From NCBI GenBank assembly GCA_039707655.1, contig CM077668.1, positions 397,509,630-397,573,629 on the forward strand: a DNA stretch of 64,000 nt. The letters run 5' to 3'. This stretch comes from Elymus sibiricus (Eukaryota > Streptophyta > Magnoliopsida > Poales > Poaceae). Of this stretch, positions 55,852 through 64,000 are shown piece after piece. Under the pieces are notes generated by a model, which worked only from the letters and a program-made list of their open reading frames with translations, was not told the DNA's origin and did not search any database. Position numbers and translations under genes: made by a program. The stretch's first letter is position 1; every line of letters begins with the position of its first letter.

Positions 55852-57732
55852 AAATCCAGCTATTACTTGTCCGAACATCCTAGGATGACTTGATGAATTC
55901 CAAATGAAATTATGTCCCTGATGTATCTCTTCCCACCATCTGAGGATGCTAGGAGGGCATGGTATTTTCTCCACGGGCAGCGCATCGACGTAGCAAAGGC
56001 AGTACGTGAATGCACTTTCGATGCGATAATTGTGTATCTGGAACTTACATTAAAGGTTATCATCGTCACACAAATATTGCATTCTTGAGGTGGTGAGGTG
56101 ATACGCCACCACCGTGCCGCTTATTTGTAGGAGGAGCACATCCTTGTATGGATGCAATCCAATGACACCCCAATATATCTTTTCTTCTGACCTTACGTTG
56201 GCGGTACTTTTATCCATTTCAATGAAGTTGTCCTCATCTGAGTTCCATGAGTAGGTGGAACCTCCTTCTTCATTGTCAAAACCATCGATTGTGTCATATA
56301 GACTGTCCTCGTGGTCACCGAGTCTTTCCTCACTACTGGTTTGTGTAAACAAACTGAATGGCCGTCTACTGCTTCCCATGATCTTCCATTTTAGGCCTCC
56401 TTTGGTTTGTAGGATTTTTGTAGGAATTGTATAGGATAGGATTTTCGAAGGAAAAATTCCTTTGGAGCCCTTTGGTTTGTAGGAATGGATTCCTATTCCT
56501 ATGTAAGATAGGAATCAATCCTTCACATTTCAAAAGAAAAAAAACATTAGTCTAGACTCAATGGAAAAATTCCTATCCTATGCTTCAAATGACATCTCTT
56601 TCCCATAGGAATTGAGATGCATGTCATCTCACTTCCTATGATTTTCCTATTCCTATGACATTCCTATCCTATGAACCAAAGGAGGCCTTATTATGCGTTG
56701 TGTCGTGAGTAAGTCCTTCTCCATCATATGAACATGTGGATGTGGTCCGATATTGGCATCATGTGTCAATGCCCACCCTAGTTGGTCACCATCTAGTTTT
56801 GCTAGTGCCCATACCTGGAGCCGGAGTTTGGTAAGCGCCACATATTGAATACCTCTCTTGTAGTTTGCTATGAGGGACCTCTGGTCCAGCACGCATGTGC
56901 TCCCTGCGCTGTTGTAGAATTCTCCAGGGAGCTGGACCATATCGTAAGTCCACTCTGAGCAGTGCAGGATCATGAGCACGCCATTACTAAGGGCCACGTA
57001 AAGTGACCCATGCCAGTACTCGGCTGCTGGCCACTTCATATCTCGCGTCGGGTTCACCACATTGTGGAGATGCTCCGGGGCGCACCGGCCCAGCATGAAC
57101 CCACGCCTCTCCCACTCGCCCTTCCGCGACGGGAACACTAGCGAGTCCACCATCCCCACCTCGTCAGGCCTTGGGACATGTGTCGTCGAGCAGATCTTGT
57201 GATTCTGAAACACCATGTACACCTCGTAGTGCGGCGACACGGCTGGGTCGAAGGCGAGGAAGGTGCCCTCAGGCTCATAATTCAGCCACACCGTCGGTGG
57301 ACGTGGCAGCGGAGCGCACCGTATCGTCGCCAGGTTGCACACGTAGGTATGGCTTTCTTCGGCTTCGTCCCAGCCGTAGTCGTTGTAGAGAAGGAGAAGT
57401 CCGTTGCAGTGGTCTTGTACGCGAGCCCAACCGTGCCAAAACATAGGGCGCCCAAATTCGGGCTCGCCGGAGCGCGAAGCTGGCGGGGCGAGGAAGGAGG
57501 ATTCGTCCTGGCACCAAAATTTATTGATGAAAACACCAGGGAAGACGCCCAGGGAGAAGATGCACGGGAGGAGGCGGTGAGCGTCGATGATCCCGCGCCA
57601 CGCGCGGCAGACGCTACGGAACCTGGCGAGGGCGCCGTACGGGAGGCAGCGGAGGATGGCAAGGAGCATGTCGTAGGGGAAGCACATGCCGTTGCTGTCG
57701 TTGCTCGCGTCTACCAGGGTGTTGGAACTCAT
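55852..57732 (-). pseudogene. F-box gene D, split by a Tourist MITE
   Basis: The ATG at 57732 starts an F-box protein of the cereal FBA-like type: F-box at residues about 16-56 (FPYDMLLAILRCLPYGALARF, SVCRAW), then an associated domain (VQDHCNGLLLLYND, FLAFDPAVSPHYEVY, GSLYVALSNGVLMI). The frame runs through LLTTQRI and is cut by a 294-bp MITE at 56394-56687. Deleting the MITE and one TTA brings the next part (KIMGSSRRPFS, STYSWNSDEDNFIEMD, IGLHPYKDVLLLQI) back into the same frame. A TAA at 56050-56052 follows the LCDDDNL segment, after which the same frame continues (YCLCYVDALPVEKIP) to a TAA at about 55852. Two separate lesions make it a likely pseudogene. Confidence 0.82.
56394..56687. mobile_element. 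Tourist-like MITE (PIF/Harbinger group)
   Basis: This 294-bp element has terminal inverted repeats GGCCTCCTTTGG...CCAAAGGAGGCC and flanking TTA duplications (56391-56393 and 56688-56690), the hallmark of Tourist MITEs. Inner sequence is rich in 'cctatcctatg' phrases. It encodes nothing and depends on a PIF/Harbinger transposase elsewhere. It lies inside the coding sequence of F-box gene D. Confidence 0.93.
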
Positions 57733-57786
57733 CGCCGCCGCCGCTATGTCTGGGATCCGATTCTACCGATCCATCGACCTGGCTCT

Positions 57787-58931
57787 TTTTTTTTTTTTTT
57801 TGACGGGAAGGCCTTCATGGCTAGCTTTATTAATTTAAATAACGCTTACATCGTCCGCTAAAAATTTCAAAAGGAAACTAGGGGGAGTATCCAACCACAT
57901 CATCGGTGGATTACATCTCCCAAAGCTAGCTAGCTCATGTGCAACACAACTAGACTCTCTATTACAGAAATTTATGTAGACCTTCCCGAATTCTTTCAGT
58001 AAAATGCAATAGTCATCAAGGATTGGAGCTGCAACCAACGAATAGCCTTCATTATTGTTCAATGCCTCCACCACAGTAATGCTATCAGATTGTATGGAAA
58101 CCTTGCTGCATCCCAGACTTTGCAGAAATATAAGACCTTGCCTCATAGCCTCAGCCTCTGTGGAAACTACACCAGGAACATGCTCCATGCGTGCTGTTAA
58201 AGCTCCAATGAATCCACCATTATGATCCCTAACCACAGCTCCACAAGCACCCAGGCCATCTTCCACAGTGAACGATGCATCCACATTTAATGCTTGAAAA
58301 TCTGACAGTGGCTTCCTCCATTCATTCAGACGTGTCACCTCACCTGCCTCGTGTGTTTTGCCGCTCGTACAAAACTCAAAGATAGGGCAAACACAGAGAG
58401 AGCTGTTCGGGGAGGAGTCTGAACCTGTTCTCCCCTTACCATCTCTCTTCTTTGCCACCACAGATACCAGCATGTAACCGCGACAATCATATGTTGTTTG
58501 AAATTTTGTATCGCATAGTAGGAACTCTAGGACCGATGCGCCCGAACGGTCCACCAGTATCGCATACTCTATCATTTTATGTAAGCCGAGCTCTCTCCAG
58601 ATCATTTTCGCCCTACTGCATATGAAGAGTGCATGTCTTGTATCTTCTGCTGCTCCTTGACACCATGGGCATTCCGCACTAGTTGGTATGTGGCGGTTTG
58701 CCAACGTGCTCCGGAACGGGATAGTATTATGAAGACATCTCCAGATAAATTTTTTGACCTTGCCCGGCATCTTGAGGCTCCACACTTTTTTCCACACAGG
58801 ATGGTTTAGACTACTTGACTGTCCTCCATTAGTACCAACTTTTGTCCCGAACTGATCCTCCCACTCAGACATAGTAAGCTGACCTTACACTAAAACCACC
58901 GTTCTTTGTATAATGTCAAGAAACATAGTCT
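57787..58931 (-). mobile_element. 5'-truncated LINE with 17-bp target-site duplication
   Basis: The insertion is bounded by the 17-bp repeat tccatcgacctggctct at 57770-57786 and 58932-58948. On the minus strand the element ends in an A-tail (T-run 57787-57801) beside one repeat, as expected for target-primed reverse transcription. At 1,145 bp only the ORF2 C-terminus is present. It lies 38-55 bp upstream of the F-box gene D start codon. Confidence 0.93.
57835..58872 (-). CDS. LINE ORF2 C-terminal fragment (zf-RVT + RNase H)
   Basis: This open frame of 345 codons lies inside the truncated LINE. Residues about 26-100 form the zf-RVT region (VWKKVWSLKMPGKVKKFIWR, CPWC, then H and C of ALFIC). 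Residues about 190-325 form the RVT_3 RNase H with LNVDASF, TEAEAMRQGL, IQSDSITVVEAL and SSCVAHELA. The frame is intact, but reverse transcriptase and endonuclease are missing, so it cannot act as a retrotransposon. The Met used is only the first in frame. Confidence 0.75.
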   Translation of the reverse strand: MSEWEDQFGTKVGTNGGQSSSLNHPVWKKVWSLKMPGKVKKFIWRCLHNTIPFRSTLANRHIPTSAECPWCQGAAEDTRHALFICSRAKMIWRELGLHKMIEYAILVDRSGASVLEFLLCDTKFQTTYDCRGYMLVSVVAKKRDGKGRTGSDSSPNSSLCVCPIFEFCTSGKTHEAGEVTRLNEWRKPLSDFQALNVDASFTVEDGLGACGAVVRDHNGGFIGALTARMEHVPGVVSTEAEAMRQGLIFLQSLGCSKVSIQSDSITVVEALNNNEGYSLVAAPILDDYCILLKEFGKVYINFCNRESSCVAHELASFGRCNPPMMWLDTPPSFLLKFLADDVSVI

Positions 58932-58948
58932 TCCATCGACCTGGCTCT

Positions 58949-59842
58949 GGCTGGCTATAGATAGCTACTTTTTTTTTAGGGGATAGATAGCTACTGGAAG
59001 GAAGATTTGTGTATATGGATAGCTTACTCCTTGGCTGGTTTGCGTCCGTATGGGATCCGCCTACACAGCTCTCTCTATTGGATGCCTAAAAAAACCTCTC
59101 TCTATTGGATTTTTTTTAGAGAACTCTGTTGGATTTGTTGTTGGTCTGGGGTGAAACTTTCAATCGGTTTTCAGAAGACTTTTTTCTTTTTCTTGTGTGT
59201 TTCGCGGGTTTTTCCTTGGTTTTTTGTTCTTTTTTCATCTTCCTTTACTTTTACCTTTTCTCGGTCATCTTTTTTCAAAAAAATGAACATTTTTTAATTC
59301 CTGAAATTTTATTAGAAATTCGTGATTTTTTGAACTATTATTAAAATTAATGAACATTTTACCAAATTACGAAAAAATTTAAATCCATGAATTTTGAAAA
59401 AACAAAAAAAATGGTATTGTGCCTTATCTACTAAGCCCAAACCAGTGGCACACAGGCCACATCCCTTTTTTTTTTTTTTTTTCACTCCAGAGCATGGCGT
59501 GGGCCTCAGCCTGTTGGAGTAGGTGAGCAAAGCCAACGTGGGCTCGGTCGGGAGTGCTCCTATTAGGCGCCTTCAGCGCTGGAAACATGAGCTAGCACTC
59601 ACGCGTGCTCCAAGGGATTTTTGAAAGAAAAAAACGCGTGCACCAAGGAGAGTATCGCGGAGTTACTCTGGGCATTTTTCCACTACTGGGCATTCCAGCA
59701 CGATTACAGGAAAGATGTCTTTCGCTCAAAAAAAATACTATGGGAAAGATAATCAGGTAGGTAATTAAGGACCAGCATTCTTCTTCCAAACCAATAATTC
59801 AATATCGATGAATTTTAAACATTTTTTCTCACCTGGTGTGAG
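58949..59842. other. upstream flank of F-box gene D and AT-rich DNA
   Basis: The first part is the displaced 5' flank of F-box gene D. Then come T-rich 'tttcttgtgtgtttcgcgggttttt' and 'gaacattttttaattcctgaaa' sequences typical of Triticeae intergenic DNA. The first of two 52-bp direct repeats lies at 59563-59614. Confidence 0.45.
59563..59614. repeat. 52-bp direct repeat, left copy
   Basis: Starts ttaggcgccttcagcgctgg and matches 60508-60559 at 48 of 52 positions by eye, offset 945 bp. The pair brackets the orphan exon at 59843-60073. Confidence 0.8.
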
Positions 59843-60073
59843 GACGCAACGACATGTAGCAAGAAGGAGAAGAACTGGACGTCTAGCATTGGAAATGAAC
59901 GCCATCTGATATGCATTGAGAACCCTTTCGAGACCGGCCATGACTTAGGCCGTGTAGTTGACAGGCAGACAATCAGGATTATCAGGGAGGAGTTTGAGCG
60001 AGCCGCTGCCCTACTGCAGCATGATGATGACCCTTGCTCGACTCTTTTCGAGCCCTACAATTATGAAAACTAA
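59843..60073 (+). pseudogene. orphan last exon, terminal uridylyltransferase-like
   Basis: After a T-rich acceptor ending in AG (59841-59842) a frame of 76 codons runs to TAA. Its core ([18 protein letters not shown] and [14 protein letters not shown], then TLFEPYN) matches what I know of the C-terminus of plant PAP-associated nucleotidyltransferases such as URT1-type RNA uridylyltransferases. These add uridines to RNA 3' ends. The family is recalled, not searched. No upstream exon with the catalytic domain is present in the 900 bp to the left, so this is a captured or stranded fragment. The DNA to about 60450 looks like its 3' UTR. Confidence 0.6.
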
Positions 60074-60507
60074 ACATCGAAAACACCTGAAAATTCAGAT
60101 AACATTTCTGCCAGGAAGTGAAGGTTCTGGTGATGAACTGTTGAACATTCTGGTAAACAGAATAAATGGATGGACTGGGTTGCATTAAACAAAAGATGAA
60201 ATTTGGTCAGGTGCATTCACCTGCCAGAAGATGGGATGTGATTCGTTGCAGAGAAAACTGATTTGGTAGGACTATGCTCTGCTGGAAGATGAGCTGTGCC
60301 AGCCGCAGGCTGCAATGAGTTCACTGTAACCAGTACACTCTCATGTTCTGTGCTCTGGTCACCTGAAAAGAGCTGAGTGGGCTCGGCCAGTATCTCTTCT
60401 GCAGGAGACCACTTTGCTCTGCAGGCCATAGGTTTGACGGACGTGGCATCGGGCAAGTCGATGTGGCGGCTGGGGCAACGGTACAGACTGGAGCGTTGGC
60501 CATGCCC

Positions 60508-60559
60508 TTAGGCGCCTTCAGCGCTGGAAACGTGAGCTAGCACTCACCAGCGCTCCAAG
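60508..60559. repeat. 52-bp direct repeat, right copy
   Basis: This is the counterpart of 59563-59614. In this copy the repeat also folds: agcgctgg...gtgag pairs with ctcaccagcgct (about 60520-60554) apart from a small aaac bulge. Confidence 0.8.
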
Positions 60560-61660
60560 CAAGCCGCGACCCAGCAGAATTCGCTCCCCTGCCCGCCCCT
60601 CGGCCGCTTGCTAAGCAGGCTAGTTTTTTTCCTTTTTTTTGTGCTGTTGATCTGGTAGAAAAAAACCGGCCAGTTCTTTTTCCTTTTTTTTTGCGCGAAA
60701 AATTCCGTTCTATTCATCTCCAATCATGACAGTACAAGAAACACCAGAAATAATAAAAATTACATCCAGATTCATCCCCGTCACCGGTCGCCGGAGCAGT
60801 AGGCATAGAGGATGAGAATCCATAGGATGGTCGACGGAGCCTGGACGGGACTGAGTTGTTGGTCGCCGCTTTCACGGTAGAGAGAGCGGGAAAAGGGAAG
60901 GAAAAGATAAAAAAATCATATATTTTTTTACCCGCTGGCTTTACTCTTTTTTCTCTGAACCAGCTGATACTCGGTCCATATATATGACAGCGAGATGCAA
61001 AGTAGGATGGCGCAAGAGTGAGTGCGTGATGTTGACTAAACAAGATGGCAAATACGTACTGTACTAAAGAAATTTCTTAGACCCAACCATGCGTCAGCAT
61101 TTCTCACATTGTCTTTAGTTTCAGAAACATTTACCGTAGCACTACAACAAAATTTTCTGGTCAGTCTCTAGAAACAGATACTCCTTCCTTCGATCTCGAT
61201 CAGGACATATCCAGTACTACTAGAGCTTGGGCGAGGAGTATATTCTTGTCGACTAGAGCTGTACCTGACATCAGGGTTCCACTTGTGGATTCCTTACATG
61301 ATACCGTAATCAGTTTGATAAGTCTGTGGGAGAGATTTGAAGGAAACTACCCGACTCGGCCAAGCTTTCCATATCCCGAGTCTGGCGCTCCATACCAGAT
61401 TCAGATTCTGACATATTCAGAGGAGATGTTGGGTCAACAGCAATGTTGTATCCAGAGATGATGGAGAGAGGTACTGTACAGCAGGGTGACACAGCGACTA
61501 GCTAAAACCGTGATAGTTTTTCCCAATCTCTAGGTGAGCGACTCACTGCAGTTACAAAGTGAAATGAGTGATATTAATTGTTCGATTCTCTTACGATCTT
61601 TAAAAAAACATGCTCAACAACATGCACTGTATATATGTAACAAACTAGTTAATTAATTTA
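60560..61660. other. intergenic DNA with F-box 3'-flank remnant
   Basis: No gene was recognised. An open minus-strand stretch at 60714-61043 has no known domain. Positions about 61030-61170 resemble the 3' flank of F-box copy A (18036-18150): both share phrases around 'ttcttagacc-caacca' and 'tttcagaaa-attt'. Confidence 0.45.
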
Positions 61661-61662
61661 TA

Positions 61663-61729
61663 CTCCCTCCGTCCAAAAATACGTCTAGATACATCCATTT
61701 CTGCGCCAAGTATTTTCGGACGGAGGGAG
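61663..61729. mobile_element. Stowaway MITE
   Basis: This 67-bp element has the classic Triticeae ends CTCCCTCCGTCC and GGACGGAGGGAG, flanked by TA dinucleotides (61661-61662 and 61730-61731). It is a short non-coding Tc1/Mariner-related MITE lying between the NRPC1 3' end and the upstream intergenic DNA. Confidence 0.95.
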
Positions 61730-61731
61730 TA

Positions 61732-62089
61732 CATGTTATCAACGAACAATGCACAAGCTGGTCAACTTTGGCGCGCCAACAAAATTAACACACACAAGGA
61801 AGAAAGAAAGTATATCAGGTAAGTAACAAGCAGTATCCATCTTTATGGAGATCGATAAGATATACTAATCAATACTCTAGTACTGGCATAAATGCTATCA
61901 AAGTCGTCTTTTTTTTCTGTTCTCCTGTCTTAAGCTAAAGCGACCCGGTGGCTATGGGTCCTGTCCAAAAATGTCCTTGCCTTCCCCCACGGCATGCATG
62001 ACGCCTCAAAACTACCTACAGCCCTATCTATGCTGCTCCGACTTCCAGCTTCGGATGGGAAGATGGGTTTTCACTGCGGTATGCCTCTG
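61732..62089. other. 3' flank of NRPC1
   Basis: Downstream of the NRPC1 stop codon. It presumably contains its 3' UTR and polyadenylation signals on the minus strand. No other feature was recognised. Confidence 0.5.
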
Positions 62090-64000
62090 TTATGACGACA
62101 TGATCGGATTAGGCTGGTACTTAAATTCAGGCAAACTCTCGAGCCTGCAAGCAAAAAACAAACAATCATACATGTGTTCGTCTTGTTGCTTAAGAGTGGA
62201 TTCATTACAACAATATGCTACTGCCTTGTCTTTTTTTCTTGGTAGTCAGAACAGGTCTAGGAAAACAAAACTGTTATCTCGGAACACACAGCGAAATTTA
62301 AGGTCAAACCGCATGCACGCACGTACCTTTGCCTAACTTTGAGAATGCCGGTGCCAAGTTGCATGGGTATGCCCATGATAATGCACTCACTGACTCCATC
62401 TATCTGATCCTCACGCCCAGCATATGAAGCATTGAAGAGATGTTCCGAAGTTTTCTCGAAAGAGGCCAGCATCAGCACGCTGCTCTTCATCTTCGCAATC
62501 CCATACCTCGTGATGCCCAGGACTTCCCCCTGCTCAGAGCATCAAGGCGGGCAGCATGTTCGTTAGTCTTCCAAGGACATGAGGCAGGCCAAAGATGGAG
62601 GGTGTTGCAATTGTAAGATCAAAGTTTCATGATTGATGATTACTACTGTACCTTGTATGTCATCAGATCTGCCAGAAGCATCATATGTCTCAGATCAATG
62701 ATCATGTTGTTGCTCTCAAATGTATACTGAATCTCATCGATGATAGATCTCCTTGCGGCTTCGATTCCGAGTGTCTGGTTCACTTCCATGATGTGATTAC
62801 TTTTTGTTTTCATAGCGTCAACTCCTGGAGCACCCAATACTGCTAACAGGTTTGTTCTGTAATACACAATGAATGTACTTTGTTACCATATAACATCTCA
62901 CAAAAATACTCACAGCAAGGCTTATAAACAATTCCCAGAAGCAATTCGCTAAAATATTTCAACACGTCATTGAATGAAGGTTGACAAAGAAAGAAATTAG
63001 AAAGCTCATGATCTCTCTTTTTTCAAACGGAATGAGAAACAGTCCATGAAGTTTTTTAGAGAGCGCTCTTGCGATTGACACTTTCCAGCAAAGGTAACAA
63101 CAAGCTCCTCACCGGCAGCAAACTTCATGCCACTAAAGCTGAATAAATAGTAAAGTCTTACCCTTCAACCAGCAAGTTATATCTTTCGATGGTTCTGTCA
63201 CGTCCTTTAACGGGGTTGACAACAGCTCTTTCAACAGTTGGAATACCCTGAATTGATTAAAACTGTCAGCAACATCCTCATAATGGCACCCCAAAAAAAA
63301 AACATAGCGCATCATGTGTACCTTCACAATCACTTTTGGAAGCATGGATTTGAGATTGTGCAGCTCAAACTGGAGTTTGGATCTATCTGTTCCATCTGGA
63401 TATATTCTCAACTTGGCTTCATCAATTACACGAACATGCTGTGAATATCATATACCATGATTACAACCACAGAGAACGTACTGGACATATCACATCAAAC
63501 TCAAAGCGTTATTCATACCTGAGATTTTAACTTGAGTTTTGAATGATTTATTATTGATAGCTGCACAGAAGCAGCAGAGATTCCTTCGTACCCCTGAGCT
63601 TCTATTCGTTGCATATCAAGTTTCACAACCAAATTTGGCTGGCTTGATTTCAAGACAATCTTTATGGCTGCTGCCACCTGTTCAGGCATTACAAGGCTTC
63701 TCAGCAAGTTGACTGCTTCCTTACAAAATATATCTGTTACACTAATAGCTTTTTTTTCATTTCCATGCTCATGTAGAAAAAGAGATGCAAGGACTACAGT
63801 ACCAGACAAACTAAAACCAAGACAAATCTTTGAATAATCTCCACTTCAAGCCAACACATGTTAACAGTGCAATATTTTGCTATTAAACTAACAGTTATTA
63901 ACATTATTGCTGCACAGATAAGAAAACTCGTACAAAAAATATAATCATATTTGTTATTTTAGTATATCATAAAGACAGCCAAATACAAATAAAAGTTTCT
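62090..64000 (-). CDS. NRPC1: DNA-directed RNA polymerase III largest subunit, C-terminal exons (partial)
   Basis: Six exons are readable on the minus strand: about 63733-63519, 63438-63322, 63247-63162, 62856-62652, 62529-62327 and 62144-62090. All have GT/AG junctions and consistent phase, ending in TAA at 62090-62092. The sequence is the Rpb1 domain 5 of RPC1: [92 protein letters not shown] and [21 protein letters not shown]1 is the catalytic core subunit that makes tRNAs and 5S rRNA in the nucleus. The gene continues past the right edge. The acceptor of the first listed exon is the least certain. No damage was seen, unlike the other host genes here. Confidence 0.92.

Noticed and set aside
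59563..60559. Helitron as the carrier of the uridylyltransferase-like exon
   Set aside because: No TC start, CTRR end or host A/T junction could be assigned, so naming a Helitron would be guesswork.

Overview
The window is repeat-rich plant nuclear DNA, almost certainly from a Triticeae grass (wheat, Aegilops or barley group). The evidence is an Angela/BARE/WIS-type Copia element with 1,737-bp LTRs, a Stowaway MITE with CTCCCTCCGTCC ends, a Tourist MITE, two CACTA elements with TATGCCGACGGC subterminal repeats, several plant LINE remnants carrying a zf-RVT plus RNase H tail, and cereal-type F-box genes. No prokaryotic feature was seen.

Layout. 1-2611: two LINE 3' fragments. 3830-16877: a complete 13,048-bp CACTA transposon (TSD CAG) with a broken TNP2-like transposase gene, an intact eight-exon TNPA/Transposase_24-like gene, a 667-bp tandem repeat block and a long hairpin. 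18475-37795: two tandem copies (A and B) of one F-box/LRR gene on the minus strand. Copy A is split by a 4,960-bp Copia element (TSD GTGAC, identical 203-bp LTRs). Copy B is split by a second, internally deleted CACTA element of the same family (27221-36457, TSD AGT). Each copy shows the undisturbed insertion site of the other. 41670-52790: a three-level nest in which a LINE fragment is split by a solo LTR (TSD GCCAC), itself split by an Angela-type element (42053-50674, TSD CCTTT). 52985-54685: a third F-box gene with one in-frame stop. 55852-57732: a fourth F-box gene with a 294-bp Tourist MITE in its coding sequence and a LINE with a 17-bp TSD just upstream of its ATG. 59843-60073: an orphan last exon resembling a plant terminal uridylyltransferase, flanked by 52-bp direct repeats. 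62090-64000: the last six exons of the RNA polymerase III largest subunit gene, the only clearly functional host gene, running off the right edge.

How it fits together. Host coding content is small: one real gene end (NRPC1), four damaged F-box genes and one gene fragment. The rest is layered transposon insertion, and most boundaries can be placed to the base from target-site duplications. No novel multi-gene system was found. The most informative features are the reciprocal empty sites in the F-box pair, transposons with young LTRs but dead enzymes, the CACTA element that keeps its TNPA-like gene while its transposase is broken, and the hairpin upstream of that transposase. Splice sites and frames were read by eye from sequence.
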